Below are positions 26,015 through 35,240 of a DNA stretch of 64,000 nt, piece by piece. Below the pieces are notes generated by a model that was given only the letters and a program-made list of their open reading frames with translations, ran no database searches and was not told where the DNA came from. Numbering within the stretch: the stretch's first letter is position 1; every line of letters starts with the position of its first letter. The stretch is from Crenothrix polyspora (GTDB lineage Bacteria > Pseudomonadota > Gammaproteobacteria > Methylococcales > Methylomonadaceae), in contig CAMDWT010000002.1 of the NCBI GenBank assembly GCA_945877505.1, positions 35,453-99,452 on the forward strand. The letters run 5' to 3'. The position numbers and the translations under genes were made by a program.

Positions 26015-27214
26015 ATGCAAAAAAAAGTAACTGTCAACTTAGATACTGGAACACTTGAATTGAAAGTGGAATCAGGACATATTCCGCTTAAGCGTTTGTT
26101 GGGTTTTGCAGCACGGGTAAATAGTAAGCGTAAGTTTTTACTGGTCAGTAAAGTTTTGGGTAAGCATTATCCCGTATCACCTATAACGATGAGCTGGTCT
26201 TATCGTGCGTTAGCAAGAGCTGTTTTAAAGGACGGAATAGGTGAGTCTTCAGTGTGGATTGGTATGGCGGAGACAGCGACTGGATTAGGTTATGGTGTAT
26301 TTGAAGCAGCCAGCTTAGCAGGCATTAAAAGTGCCTTATTTATACAAACAACGCGCTATCATCTAGAAACTATTGAGCGCCTTGAATTCCAAGAAGCCCA
26401 TAGTCATGCGACTGACTTTTTCTTATATTACCCTCAACATCCTGAATATAGAGAACGATTTTTAAAGGCAGAAACGCTGGTATTGATAGACGATGAAATC
26501 AGTACAGGTAAAACTTTTTTACGACTTATCAAAGCTTATCAAGCCGTAAATCCTAGCCTGCGTAAAGTGTTTATTGTCAGCTTGGTTAATTTTGCTCATC
26601 CCGATGATCGAATAGCCTTAGAGACTCAAGCGGGTGTTGCAGTTGAGTGGGTATGTTTTAGGCAAGGTTTTATGGATTTCATAGCCTGTCAGAATGATGT
26701 CTTAGAAAATATGACTGTTAATGTCTTAGGTAATGGTGCTTGTAAGAAACATTTACTAGCGTGGCCTGGACGATTAGGTATGGCAGAACCGATCAGTTTG
26801 GATGCTGAGGTTATTGAACAATTATACATAAGCGGCTTTAAATGCAATTCGGAAGATACTAAACCTGTTTTAGTCCTAGGGACGGGTGAATGTATCGCTC
26901 CGGCCTACTTGTTGGGTCGCACGTTGGAACGTAATGGTTTTAAAGTAAAAGTGCAAAGTACGACACGTTCGCCGATTCATGTGGGTAATGATATTAAAAG
27001 TGCTTGCCAATTTGAAGATAACTACGAAGATAATATACCCAATTTTATTTATAATTTAGAGCCTGAAGCGTATCAGGATATTGTTTTATGTCATGAAACG
27101 CCACTTAATCAATCAATAATTAATCGATTGCATGCATGGCAAGCCATTAGTGCTCGATTTGAAATCTACCCAAATAATCCTCACCATGCAAAGTTATATT
27201 TTTTTAGACCTTGA
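26015..27214 (+). CDS. Phosphoribosyltransferase-like protein with TRSP domain
   Basis: A 399-residue protein with an N-terminal orotate-PRTase-like domain. The PRPP-binding loop is TLVLIDDEISTGKTF (about residues 150-165), the hallmark of type I phosphoribosyltransferases. The C-terminal third (VLVLGTGECIAPAYLLGRTLE onward) is the TRSP domain that accompanies these enzymes in Ter loci. The inferred role is to attach or remove a ribosyl phosphate on the unknown metabolite. It follows the ATP-grasp gene after 77 nt and overlaps the HAD gene by 29 nt. Confidence 0.82.
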   Translation: MQKKVTVNLDTGTLELKVESGHIPLKRLLGFAARVNSKRKFLLVSKVLGKHYPVSPITMSWSYRALARAVLKDGIGESSVWIGMAETATGLGYGVFEAASLAGIKSALFIQTTRYHLETIERLEFQEAHSHATDFFLYYPQHPEYRERFLKAETLVLIDDEISTGKTFLRLIKAYQAVNPSLRKVFIVSLVNFAHPDDRIALETQAGVAVEWVCFRQGFMDFIACQNDVLENMTVNVLGNGACKKHLLAWPGRLGMAEPISLDAEVIEQLYISGFKCNSEDTKPVLVLGTGECIAPAYLLGRTLERNGFKVKVQSTTRSPIHVGNDIKSACQFEDNYEDNIPNFIYNLEPEAYQDIVLCHETPLNQSIINRLHAWQAISARFEIYPNNPHHAKLYFFRP

Positions 27215-27941
27215 TGACACACTGTTTCAGACGATAAGAAAATGTGGATTAGGCGCGGATGATCCTCAATTACAGGTGCGAGCCTATTTGCCTGATGGAA
27301 CCCCTAATTCATTCGCGACGTATAAACAGCAATGGTTGTGGCATTGGCTAGAAAAAGGTTTCAAAATTGTGCCTGTTACTGGGCGCGATGGATTTGCTTT
27401 TGATCGTGTTACATTACCGTTTCAAGAGGAAATTGTCTTAAATCATGGTGCTGTTATTTTGGATAAAGACCGTAATATTGATCGTGTTTGGATGGCTAAA
27501 ATAATGCAAGAATTACCCAAGTATCATGAACTCTTACTTGAGTTATGGTCAGAAATAGAGGCTTATTGTCTTTGTAATAAGGGTTATAAAGTACGCTTAG
27601 TTAATGACTTCGATGTAACTTGGTACGGTGTAATTAAGCATGTCGAGGGTACTGAAGCGCCTTTAGAATTGATATTGAAGGGTATTATTAAAAAACACCC
27701 TTATATTCTCAATGGCAGTTTATATTGGCATTTGAATGGCAATAATTTAGCAGTGTTGCCCAAAATTATTAACAAAGAAAGTGCGGTGAGTTATTTAATT
27801 AATAATTATAAAAAACAGCATCCTGCCTTAGTAACTTTTGGAGCAGGAGACAGTAACACAGATGCGCCTTTTATGGGTTTATGTGATTACGCATTAATTC
27901 CAAAAAATACACAATTATATCAATCGCTGGCTTTAGCTTAA
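27186..27941 (+). CDS. HAD superfamily hydrolase of the Ter module
   Basis: A 251-residue haloacid dehalogenase-type phosphatase resembling the Cof/sucrose-phosphatase group. Motif I is FLDLDDTLFQT at the N-terminus, motif II the threonine of PVTGRDG, motif III the lysine near IINKESAV, and motif IV GAGDSNTDAPFMGLCDYALIP (GDxxxD). The frame is open to an ATG at 27132, but the ATG at 27186 puts the catalytic aspartate at the usual position and shortens the overlap with the preceding gene. The stop shares one base with the next start. It probably dephosphorylates the pathway intermediate. Confidence 0.85.
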   Translation: MQSYIFLDLDDTLFQTIRKCGLGADDPQLQVRAYLPDGTPNSFATYKQQWLWHWLEKGFKIVPVTGRDGFAFDRVTLPFQEEIVLNHGAVILDKDRNIDRVWMAKIMQELPKYHELLLELWSEIEAYCLCNKGYKVRLVNDFDVTWYGVIKHVEGTEAPLELILKGIIKKHPYILNGSLYWHLNGNNLAVLPKIINKESAVSYLINNYKKQHPALVTFGAGDSNTDAPFMGLCDYALIPKNTQLYQSLALA

Positions 27942-29044
27942 TGAAAGACACTTGGCCTTTTACGGGGAGTTACAAGCCTGACGATGTGCAATTTTTGCTA
28001 AAACCGATCAGTTTGATTGACACGCCCGTGCACCTAAAAGAAAGTCTGATCCAGTCAGGTCAGAAGCATTATTCTGAAATGCTGAGTCATGAGGCCTTGC
28101 CTTCGACTGATTATTTGTCATTGTTCTATGAGGCGATGGTGGCCAATCAGGATCGTATGGCCGAGCATTTGTTGCTGCTAGCGGAAGGCATTATCGCTAC
28201 TCGTCGGCATCCTATTACTTTAGTGTCGTTAGCCAGAGCAGGAACACCTATCGGGGTATGTCTTAAGCATATATTAAAGCGGTATTTTAATATTGAAGCT
28301 GAACACTATTCAATTTCTATTCTTAGAGATGTAGGTGTCGATACAAATGCCTTGCGTTATATTTTGAAAAGTCATGCCCCAGAATCGTTAGTCTTTGTAG
28401 ATGGCTGGACAGGAAAAGGCGTTATTGCAAGGCAATTAGCCAACAGTTTGCAAGCTTTTGCCAAGAGTGATGGCGTTCATATTGTTCCGGAGTTATATGT
28501 ATTAACTGATTTATCGGGGTGGGCTGCCGTTGCGGCCTCTACGGAAGATTATTTAATTCCCTCTTGTATTCTTAATGCAACTGTATCCGGATTGATCAGT
28601 CGATCCGTGTATGAAAAATCGACTGTCAGCTCGACTGATTTTCACGCTTGTCTTTATTATGAACACTTTGCCAGTGATGATTTATCGACTTATTTTGTTG
28701 ATGCACTATTGGCTAGAGTGGCGCTGATTAGACCTGTTTTTACGGGTAGGTTTATTGATCATTCTAGTCACTGCGAATCGTTACAAGCGATTTCTGACCA
28801 ACTTTTGACGTGGGTTTCTGAACGTTATGGTCTTAGCCAACACAATTATATTAAACCGGGAATTGGTGAAGCAACGCGGGTTTTATTGCGGCGTGAAGCC
28901 GCGGTATTACTTTTACAGGATTTACACGCTGATGCGACGCAACATTTGTGCTGGTTAGCACGCTCCAAGTCAATACCCATAGAAGTTTTTAGTGATTTAC
29001 CCTATCGTGCCGTTGCGTTAATTAAAGAGATCAGACATGAATAA
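27941..29044 (+). CDS. StiP-like phosphoribosyltransferase with C-terminal PELOTA-like RNA-binding domain
   Basis: A 367-residue protein of the family annotated as cysteine protease StiP or PRTase/PELOTA. The N-terminal GSYKPDDVQFLLKP is the family signature. The middle contains a PRTase-like fold with SLARAGTPIGVCLKHIL and ESLVFVDGWTGKGVI (PRPP-loop-like). The C-terminal 100 residues (LSQHNYIKPGIGEATRVLLRR onward) match the PELOTA-type RNA-binding domain. Assignment as a protease has weak support from the sequence; a ribosyl-transfer role fits the neighbours better. It overlaps the upstream gene by 1 nt and the lyase gene by 8 nt. Confidence 0.8.
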   Translation: MKDTWPFTGSYKPDDVQFLLKPISLIDTPVHLKESLIQSGQKHYSEMLSHEALPSTDYLSLFYEAMVANQDRMAEHLLLLAEGIIATRRHPITLVSLARAGTPIGVCLKHILKRYFNIEAEHYSISILRDVGVDTNALRYILKSHAPESLVFVDGWTGKGVIARQLANSLQAFAKSDGVHIVPELYVLTDLSGWAAVAASTEDYLIPSCILNATVSGLISRSVYEKSTVSSTDFHACLYYEHFASDDLSTYFVDALLARVALIRPVFTGRFIDHSSHCESLQAISDQLLTWVSERYGLSQHNYIKPGIGEATRVLLRREAAVLLLQDLHADATQHLCWLARSKSIPIEVFSDLPYRAVALIKEIRHE

Positions 29045-29972
29045 TAAGTTACAGTCATTTTCGCCTTGGATGTTAGGCGCGCCACTCTATATGCCAGGTA
29101 ATCGGCGCGATATTATGGAAATTGCTAATGGCGACAAATATTCTATGCTCCGATCAATGATTTTTTGTACAGAGGATGCTATATCTAAAACGGAGGTGGA
29201 TAGTTGTGTCCGGCATATAGGCTTATGCTTACAAGGTTTTAGAGAGCCCACTCATCAATTTCGGTTTATACGTGCAAGAAATCCGGAGATATTGGCTCGG
29301 TTATTGGCGTTGCCAAATATTGAAAAAATTGATGGCTTTGTGTTACCAAAGTTTACTGAAGCGGTATTTGATGCTTATTTTGATCAATTAAAAGGCACCT
29401 CATTTAAGGTTATGCCGACCTTAGAAACCAAAGAGGTTTTTGATGTCAATGCAATGATTCAATTACGTGAAGGCTTGTTACAGGATACTATTGCTCAACG
29501 CATCTTAATGTTAAGAATTGGTGGTAACGATTTAATGAATCTTTTAGGTCTGCGTAGATCACGATTGTCGACGATTTATGAAACGCCCATTGGTAATGTC
29601 ATCTCACAACTAGTCACTATTTTTAAGCCGTATGGGTTTTCATTATCGGCACCTGTGTTTGAGTTTTTGGATGACTCAGAAACATTACAAAAAGAAATAA
29701 AGCTCGATTTGGCTTATGGATTGTTAGGTAAAACAGCTATTCACCCTACACAAGTGTCGACGATTGAAGAAAATTACGCAGTAGATTTGGAAGATTATGA
29801 GATGGCGCTTAGTTTAAGTGACACAGAAGCACCAGCCGTTTTTAGAATGCATAATGCGATGTGCGAAGTCGCAACACATCATCAATGGGCAAGCAATATC
29901 ATCAATAGGCAACAATGTTATGGAATCAAAGACGCTTTGTTGTTACAAGAATACGCAGAGGTGTCTTTTTAA
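29037..29972 (+). CDS. HpcH/HpaI aldolase (CitE-like C-C bond lyase) of the Ter module
   Basis: A 311-residue TIM-barrel protein of the citrate lyase beta/HpcH family. Visible landmarks are FRFIRARNPE (substrate arginine), DGFVLPKFTEA, MPTLETKEVF (catalytic acid), LRIGGNDLMNLLGLRR and GLLGKTAIHPTQ. Members split or form C-C bonds on CoA esters or ketoacids with Mg2+. This is the last enzyme of the tightly overlapping block 24328-29972. The substrate is not known. Confidence 0.86.
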   Translation: MNNKLQSFSPWMLGAPLYMPGNRRDIMEIANGDKYSMLRSMIFCTEDAISKTEVDSCVRHIGLCLQGFREPTHQFRFIRARNPEILARLLALPNIEKIDGFVLPKFTEAVFDAYFDQLKGTSFKVMPTLETKEVFDVNAMIQLREGLLQDTIAQRILMLRIGGNDLMNLLGLRRSRLSTIYETPIGNVISQLVTIFKPYGFSLSAPVFEFLDDSETLQKEIKLDLAYGLLGKTAIHPTQVSTIEENYAVDLEDYEMALSLSDTEAPAVFRMHNAMCEVATHHQWASNIINRQQCYGIKDALLLQEYAEVSF

Positions 29973-30042
29973 TTATTTAACAATGTTAAAATAAGATAGC
30001 GTAAATTTATACTACCCCCCTACTTAAACAAGGAAAGCACTA

Positions 30043-30495
30043 ATGAGTTTCGATAATTTTTTGAGTCAATTAAAAAGTAAAGCTAATGAATTAAAAACAG
30101 AGGCCCTAAAGTTTAAAAATAAAGATTTTTTAAATGCCGCGATGGCCGGTTCTGCATTAATTGCAATGGCTGATGGCAGTATTAGCTCAATAGAAAAACA
30201 AAAAATGATTAAATTTATTGAAAGTAATGATGCGCTTTCAATCTTTACAACGAGTGATGTTATTAAAGCATTTCAGGACTTTGTTGGACAATTGGAGTTT
30301 GATAAAGATATTGGTGAGGCTAAAGCTTATCAAGCGATTGGTAAAATGAAATCTAATAGTGAGGCGTCACGCTTGTTACTTAGAATGATTATTTCTATTG
30401 CCTCATCTGATGGTGATTTTGATGGCGATGAGAAAAAGATAGCCGTTAAAATAGCGAAGGAATTAGGTATTAATCCTGCTGAATTTGAACTGTAA
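30043..30495 (+). CDS. terB: TerB family stress protein
   Basis: A 150-residue all-helical TerB-domain protein. Two copies of the acidic helix-loop pattern are visible (MADGSISSIEKQKM and ASSDGDFDGDEKKI), which bind metal in the family. TerB proteins are cytosolic or membrane-associated and join TerC and TerD in stress complexes. It lies 70 nt after the lyase gene with an AAGGA site. terC is not in this window. Confidence 0.92.
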   Translation: MSFDNFLSQLKSKANELKTEALKFKNKDFLNAAMAGSALIAMADGSISSIEKQKMIKFIESNDALSIFTTSDVIKAFQDFVGQLEFDKDIGEAKAYQAIGKMKSNSEASRLLLRMIISIASSDGDFDGDEKKIAVKIAKELGINPAEFEL

Positions 30496-30525
30496 TTTGA
30501 TTAGCTTATCTCGTTAAAAGCTATA

Positions 30526-31317
30526 TTAATAACCTTCAGTCTTTATTTGCATACCGAATAAAGGTTCATCGAGTCGAGTCGTAGCGGTCTGAATGAGACC
30601 ATCAGGATATAAGTTGATGGTCCTATAGCCGGGGGATTTTGAGTCTAGGCTAAAGGTTTTGCTGTGCGGGGTAAACTGAAAGCAAGTCGATGGTGTACCT
30701 AAAAAGCGCAACGAGTCAATTGAGACGTCCATTTCTTGATGAATATGCCCCCAAGTAATTGCTTTTACTTGGGGGTGTTTTTTGATAAGGCTAAGCAACA
30801 CTTCATTATTTTCAATAATCATAGTATCCATCCAAGCACTTTTAGTTTCTAGGCAATGGTGATGTACAGCGATGAGCGTATGATGATTTGGGTTCTTAAG
30901 AAGACAATCCTCTAAAAATAATAACTCTTGCTTTGATAAGTTACCACCCGGTTTTCCAAGTATTTGGCTGTTGAGACAAATGAGTTGCCAGTTATTCAAT
31001 AAAGTTTGTTTATCGCAATTTACTAGGCGTGTGTTGAAAACTTGCTGCATGAGGTCGACATCATCATGATTACCTGGCAAGCAAATACTAGGTGTTTGTG
31101 TTGCTTCAAGTCTATGTAAAATATGCTTATAGCTGGCCTCACAAGGGTTTTGAGCTAAGTCTCCCGTAACCAGAATTAAATCAAAATGCTTGTTTTCAAT
31201 AAAAGCAAGATCAAGGATGGCTTTAAAGTAGTGAGCAGTATTGATACCTTGAAAAGTTTCATTTAAATCGGCCATGATGTGCATGTCCGTGATCTGTAAT
31301 ATAGAAAAAGGACTCAT
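30526..31317 (-). CDS. cpdA: 3',5'-cyclic-AMP phosphodiesterase
   Basis: A 263-residue class III metallophosphoesterase. The dimetal site residues are ITDMH (DxH), TGDLAQ, PGNHDD, AVHHHC and WGHIHQE, in order. The E. coli homologue hydrolyses cAMP to AMP and so dampens CRP signalling. It lies 8 nt after argA on the same strand and may be co-transcribed. Calcineurin-like enzymes with other substrates share these motifs, so specificity is inferred from full-length similarity. Confidence 0.88.
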   Translation of the reverse strand: MSPFSILQITDMHIMADLNETFQGINTAHYFKAILDLAFIENKHFDLILVTGDLAQNPCEASYKHILHRLEATQTPSICLPGNHDDVDLMQQVFNTRLVNCDKQTLLNNWQLICLNSQILGKPGGNLSKQELLFLEDCLLKNPNHHTLIAVHHHCLETKSAWMDTMIIENNEVLLSLIKKHPQVKAITWGHIHQEMDVSIDSLRFLGTPSTCFQFTPHSKTFSLDSKSPGYRTINLYPDGLIQTATTRLDEPLFGMQIKTEGY

Positions 31318-31325
31318 GAGAGGGG

Positions 31326-32648
31326 TTATTCGATATTTTTAAAAAGAATTTTAGAATTTCTTTGTGGGTTGTAGAGAATTTTAAGTGGCTCAGGAAGGCT
31401 ACCGATATCTGTCGATAAAAACCCCCGATCAATAAACCAGTGCATGGTTTGTGTTGATAAAACATAGAGTGTTTGTAGCCCTAGTTTTTTAGCTTGTACA
31501 TAAACATAATCAAGCAGTCGATTGCCACGGGCAGATTTTTGATAATCTGGATGGATGGCAAGGCAGGCAATTGCACCGAAGTGGCCATCGCGATTTGGAT
31601 GTAAAGCGGTACAGCCAATAATTAAACCATCTCTTTCGATGATAATGTAATCGGCTATTTCCATCTCAATTTTTTCCCTAGAGCGTTTGGCCAATATGCC
31701 TTGATGCTCTAATGGTTTGATTAATTCAAGAATGCCGCCAATGTCATTGAGAGTGGCGGGTCTTAATTCTTCATAAGGCATGGAGCTGATTAATGTACCT
31801 ACGCCATCACGACTAAATAGCTCTAGCAATAAGGCGCCATCAATTGTCCGGTTGATTAAATGAACACGTTCAATATTTTCCCGACAACTTTGAATAGCCG
31901 CTTTTAAAGGAAGGCTAATAGTCTCATCAATAGTTTGATTTTTTTTAAGGAAATCCTCGGCTTCCTGAATAGTCATTTGCCGAATTTGTTCATTAGTTTC
32001 TGGGTTGCAGCAACTTTTTTCGGTTAGCAGAATTAATTTTTCGGCTTTTAATGCGATTGAAACGGCTTTAGCAACTTGTTCTGCTGATAGATTGAAAATC
32101 TCACCACTGGGTGAGTAACCAATGGGAGAGATTAGCACGACATTGTTTTGATCGAGTTGTTGATGAATAGCAATATTATCTATTCGACGCACTTCGCCAG
32201 TATGTCCGTAATCAATACCATCGATAACACCGATCGGTTTAGCGGTTACAAAATTACCGGACGCCACTTTAAGACTGCTTCCCGCCATTGGTGAATTTGC
32301 AAGTCCCATTGATAATAATGCTTCAATTTCAACACGCACTAAGCCTGCGGCTTCTTTAACACATTGCAAGGCTAGATCATCGGTAATACGTAAATTATTA
32401 TGAAACAGAGCCGGAGCATTAAGTTTGTTAAGGCGCTGGTCAATCTGGGGGCGTATGCCATGAACTAAAACTAAACGAATGCCCAAGCTACTAAGAAGCG
32501 CAAAGTCGTGGACATGATGATCAAAGTCGTCAGCTAATACCGCTTCACCACCAAAAGAAATAACAAAAGTTTTATTCCGATGTGCGTGGATATAGGGCGA
32601 TGAGTCTCTAAACCAACTGACAAAAGCGTTTTGTGATTTCATAATCAT
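31326..32648 (-). CDS. argA: Amino-acid N-acetyltransferase (N-acetylglutamate synthase)
   Basis: A 440-residue classical ArgA: an N-terminal amino-acid-kinase-like domain (FVISFGGEAV, VLVHGIRPQID, VVLISPIGYSPSGEIFNL) that senses arginine, joined to a C-terminal GNAT acetyltransferase domain (about 290-440, CLAIHPDYQKSARGNRLLDYV). It makes N-acetylglutamate, the first step of arginine synthesis. The start could be the first or third codon (both ATG). argF and argD lie 2.6 kb further upstream on the same strand. Confidence 0.95.
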   Translation of the reverse strand: MIMKSQNAFVSWFRDSSPYIHAHRNKTFVISFGGEAVLADDFDHHVHDFALLSSLGIRLVLVHGIRPQIDQRLNKLNAPALFHNNLRITDDLALQCVKEAAGLVRVEIEALLSMGLANSPMAGSSLKVASGNFVTAKPIGVIDGIDYGHTGEVRRIDNIAIHQQLDQNNVVLISPIGYSPSGEIFNLSAEQVAKAVSIALKAEKLILLTEKSCCNPETNEQIRQMTIQEAEDFLKKNQTIDETISLPLKAAIQSCRENIERVHLINRTIDGALLLELFSRDGVGTLISSMPYEELRPATLNDIGGILELIKPLEHQGILAKRSREKIEMEIADYIIIERDGLIIGCTALHPNRDGHFGAIACLAIHPDYQKSARGNRLLDYVYVQAKKLGLQTLYVLSTQTMHWFIDRGFLSTDIGSLPEPLKILYNPQRNSKILFKNIE

Positions 32649-32663
32649 TCGATTAGTGTATAG

Positions 32664-32689
32664 GGTGCGTTTAGGTAGATAAACGCACC
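32664..32689. repeat. REP-like palindrome, unit 1 (ilvD-argA gap)
   Basis: GGTGCGTTTA (32664-32673) and TAAACGCACC (32680-32689) are perfect 10-bp arms around a 6-nt loop. The flank TAGGGTGCGT resembles a palindrome family that is frequent between genes in methylotrophic and other Gammaproteobacteria and is mobilised by RAYT transposases. Confidence 0.5.
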
Positions 32690-32703
32690 AATTGCCGTTG
32701 AAG

Positions 32704-32729
32704 GATGGGCTTACTTACGACAGCCCATC
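32704..32729. repeat. REP-like palindrome, unit 2 (ilvD-argA gap)
   Basis: GATGGGCT (32704-32711) and AGCCCATC (32722-32729), with a 10-nt loop, 14 nt after unit 1. The GGATGGG...CCCATC core is again of a common repeat type. It lies directly after the ilvD stop and may also act as a weak terminator. Confidence 0.5.
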
Positions 32730-32736
32730 TTACAAA

Positions 32737-34434
32737 TCAATCCAAATTATCAGTCACCGCACCTAACGACGCCGAACTCACCAATTTGGCATATTTTGCC
32801 AACACACCACGGGTATAGCGAGGTGCGGGTTGCGTCCAGTTTTCTAGTCGTCTGGCTATTTCATGTTCATTGATAACTAATTTAAGTTCATTATTTTCTG
32901 CATCAATGGTAATGGTATCGCCATTTTCAATAATTGCTAAAGGTCCGCCTACAAATGCTTCAGGGGTAATGTGACCAACGACAAAGCCGTGTGTGCCGCC
33001 GGAGAAACGTCCATCGGTAATTAATGCCACTTCTTTGCCCAAGCCTTTACCCATTATCGCGGAAGTCGGGGAGAGCATTTCGCGCATACCTGGGCCTCCT
33101 TTAGGGCCTTCGTAGCGAATAACAATCACATCGCCTTTAACGATATCGCCGTTTAATATACTTTGCAGGGCTTGTTCTTCAGCATCAAAGACTTTGGCAG
33201 TACCCACAAAACGCAGGCCTTCTTTTCCAGTAATCTTGGCTACTGAACCACCGGGAGCCAGGTTGCCATATAAAACAACCAAGTGGCTGTCTTTTTTTAT
33301 CGGATTATCCAGAGAATGAATAACGTCCTGATCATCAGGATACGGCTTAACATTGGCTAGATTTTCCGCTAGCGTTTTACCCGTAACGGTTAAGCACTCG
33401 CCATGAAGTAAGCCTTTATCTAGCAGGATTTTCATGAGCGGTTGAATACCGCCGATTTCAATTAACTCGGTCATTAAATAACGGCCACTGGGTTTTAAAT
33501 CAGCAACCAAGGGTACACGTTGACCAATACGAGTAAAATCATCTAAGGTAATGTCTACATTGGCTGCGTTGGCCATTGCAAGAATATGCAAAACAGCATT
33601 GGTTGAGCCGCCGAGCGCGATAACAATAGTAATGGCATTTTCAAAAGCCAATTTCGTCATAATATCACTGGGTTTTATGTCGTGTTTGAGTAACTCTAAT
33701 ACAGCAGCTCCCGCACGTTCACAGTCCAGTGTTTTATCGTTTGATATAGCGGCTTGCGCGGAGCTATTAGGTAAACTCATGCCCAAGGCTTCAATGGCTG
33801 AAGCCATGGTGTTTGCGGTATACATTCCACCGCATGAACCTGCGCCAGGAATTGCTTTAGCTTCGATAGCGGCGAGTTCGGCATCATCTATTTGATTATT
33901 GGCTCTGGCGCCCACCGCTTCAAAAACAGACACCACATCCAGTTTTTTATCTTTATGACAGCCCGGCATAATTGTTCCGCCGTATACAAAAATAGCAGGG
34001 CGATTTAACCGTGAAATTGCAATCATACAGCCAGGCATATTTTTATCACAACCACCAATGGCAACGACGCCATCAAAGCCTTGGCAGCCGACGACTGTTT
34101 CAATAGAATCAGCAATAACTTCGCGGGATACCAGCGAATATTTCATGCCTTCTGTACCCATTGAAATCCCGTCAGAAATAGTAATGGTATTAAAAATTAC
34201 GGCTTTACCATTGGCATTGTCAACACCTGATGCAGCTGAGTCAGCAAGTTTGTTGATGTGCATATTACAAGGGGTAACCATGCTCCATGTTGAAGCAATG
34301 CCAATTTGTGGTTTTTTGAAGTCTTCATTTTTAAAGCCAACAGCATGCAACATGGCTCGACTAGGTGCGCGCTCCATGCCGTCAACAACTTGAGAAGAAA
34401 AGGTGCGAGTGTTGTGGTCATCTGAATGAGCCAT
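32737..34434 (-). CDS. ilvD: Dihydroxy-acid dehydratase
   Basis: A 565-residue IlvD/Edd family dehydratase of the shorter, 2Fe-2S type. Cluster cysteines lie in [23 protein letters not shown] and [14 protein letters not shown]. It converts 2,3-dihydroxy-3-methyl acids to 2-keto acids in valine, leucine and isoleucine synthesis. The closing region has [12 protein letters not shown] and [11 protein letters not shown]. Edd is excluded by overall length and by better agreement of the N-terminal MHINKLADS region with IlvD. Monocistronic as far as can be seen. Confidence 0.96.
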   Translation of the reverse strand: MAHSDDHNTRTFSSQVVDGMERAPSRAMLHAVGFKNEDFKKPQIGIASTWSMVTPCNMHINKLADSAASGVDNANGKAVIFNTITISDGISMGTEGMKYSLVSREVIADSIETVVGCQGFDGVVAIGGCDKNMPGCMIAISRLNRPAIFVYGGTIMPGCHKDKKLDVVSVFEAVGARANNQIDDAELAAIEAKAIPGAGSCGGMYTANTMASAIEALGMSLPNSSAQAAISNDKTLDCERAGAAVLELLKHDIKPSDIMTKLAFENAITIVIALGGSTNAVLHILAMANAANVDITLDDFTRIGQRVPLVADLKPSGRYLMTELIEIGGIQPLMKILLDKGLLHGECLTVTGKTLAENLANVKPYPDDQDVIHSLDNPIKKDSHLVVLYGNLAPGGSVAKITGKEGLRFVGTAKVFDAEEQALQSILNGDIVKGDVIVIRYEGPKGGPGMREMLSPTSAIMGKGLGKEVALITDGRFSGGTHGFVVGHITPEAFVGGPLAIIENGDTITIDAENNELKLVINEHEIARRLENWTQPAPRYTRGVLAKYAKLVSSASLGAVTDNLD

Positions 34435-34533
34435 GTGCTTTATTCCTAGGTTTAAGGTGAAAAATTTAAAGATGAAAGCGGCAGGAATATGGCTTATTGC
34501 CTTTGTCCTGGTGTATTTTTTCTGGTGTTTTAA

Positions 34534-35202
34534 TTAATAAGAATCCCAGCGGCTTTTGCGACGCCAGCTAAGTTTGGGCAGGATAAAGCCCAATATAACA
34601 CCAACCAGTGACAGTAAGCCGCCATATAAAAACCAGTCTTGGCTGGCAGTGTCTTTTAATGCCTGATTTTCTAATTTGAACTGTTGTAAGTCTCTTTCGA
34701 CATTAACTACCCGCTCTTGCAGTTCATCCCGCTCATTTTTTAATTGGAAAGCGCTGGAGGCTGTTTTCTTAAGGTCGTTAAGTTCTCTTGCCAATTGATC
34801 TCGTTCTGTTGCTATAGACTTTTCTAAAGAGGTTCCAGGTGTCAGTGTATCTTTAAGCGCGCTTAATTCAGACATTAGTGCCGCATTGCTAGTCTGAAGG
34901 TGCATAATGGTATTGCCGGCAGTGTCCTTAGGATCAATAACAGGTACTTGTTTAGTCGTAAAGCGTGATTTGATATGACCTTCAGTGCCATCAATCAGAC
35001 GCACTTTAATGAAATCAAATTTGTTTTCATTTTCAATAACGGTCAGCGGTGTACCAATAGCCAGTAACTTTAAGGCTTTACCGTAAATGCTAGGAGAACT
35101 CCGTAAAGTTAAATTAACATCATCTGCAACATAGATAGTTTCCGCTTTAGCGATATCTAAGGTTAGTAGCAAGATAAAAAAAGCACTGAGTAATTTATTC
35201 AC
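34534..35202 (-). CDS. TIGR04211 family protein: signal peptide, SH3 domain, coiled coil, C-terminal membrane helix
   Basis: A 222-residue envelope protein. The GTG at 35202, with GGAAG upstream, starts a clean signal peptide (MNKLLSAFFILLLTL, cleavage after AKA). A bacterial SH3 domain follows (VNLTLRSSPSIYGKALKLL...GHIKSRF, about 25-85), then a long coiled coil (about 110-190) and a C-terminal helix (WFLYGGLLSLVGVILGFILP) with a basic tail. The frame is open to 35259, but that would overlap argF and bury the signal. This architecture is the TIGR04211 (YgiM-like) family, of unknown function. It is the gene after argF. Confidence 0.85.
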   Translation of the reverse strand: MNKLLSAFFILLLTLDIAKAETIYVADDVNLTLRSSPSIYGKALKLLAIGTPLTVIENENKFDFIKVRLIDGTEGHIKSRFTTKQVPVIDPKDTAGNTIMHLQTSNAALMSELSALKDTLTPGTSLEKSIATERDQLARELNDLKKTASSAFQLKNERDELQERVVNVERDLQQFKLENQALKDTASQDWFLYGGLLSLVGVILGFILPKLSWRRKSRWDSY

Positions 35203-35240
35203 GGGTATCTTCCGTTGGTAGTGGTTTGTTAACGTCGATT

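Noticed and set aside
27941-29044. Naming the StiP-like protein a cysteine protease
   Set aside because: No catalytic Cys-His arrangement could be identified, and the motifs and neighbours point to phosphoribosyl transfer.
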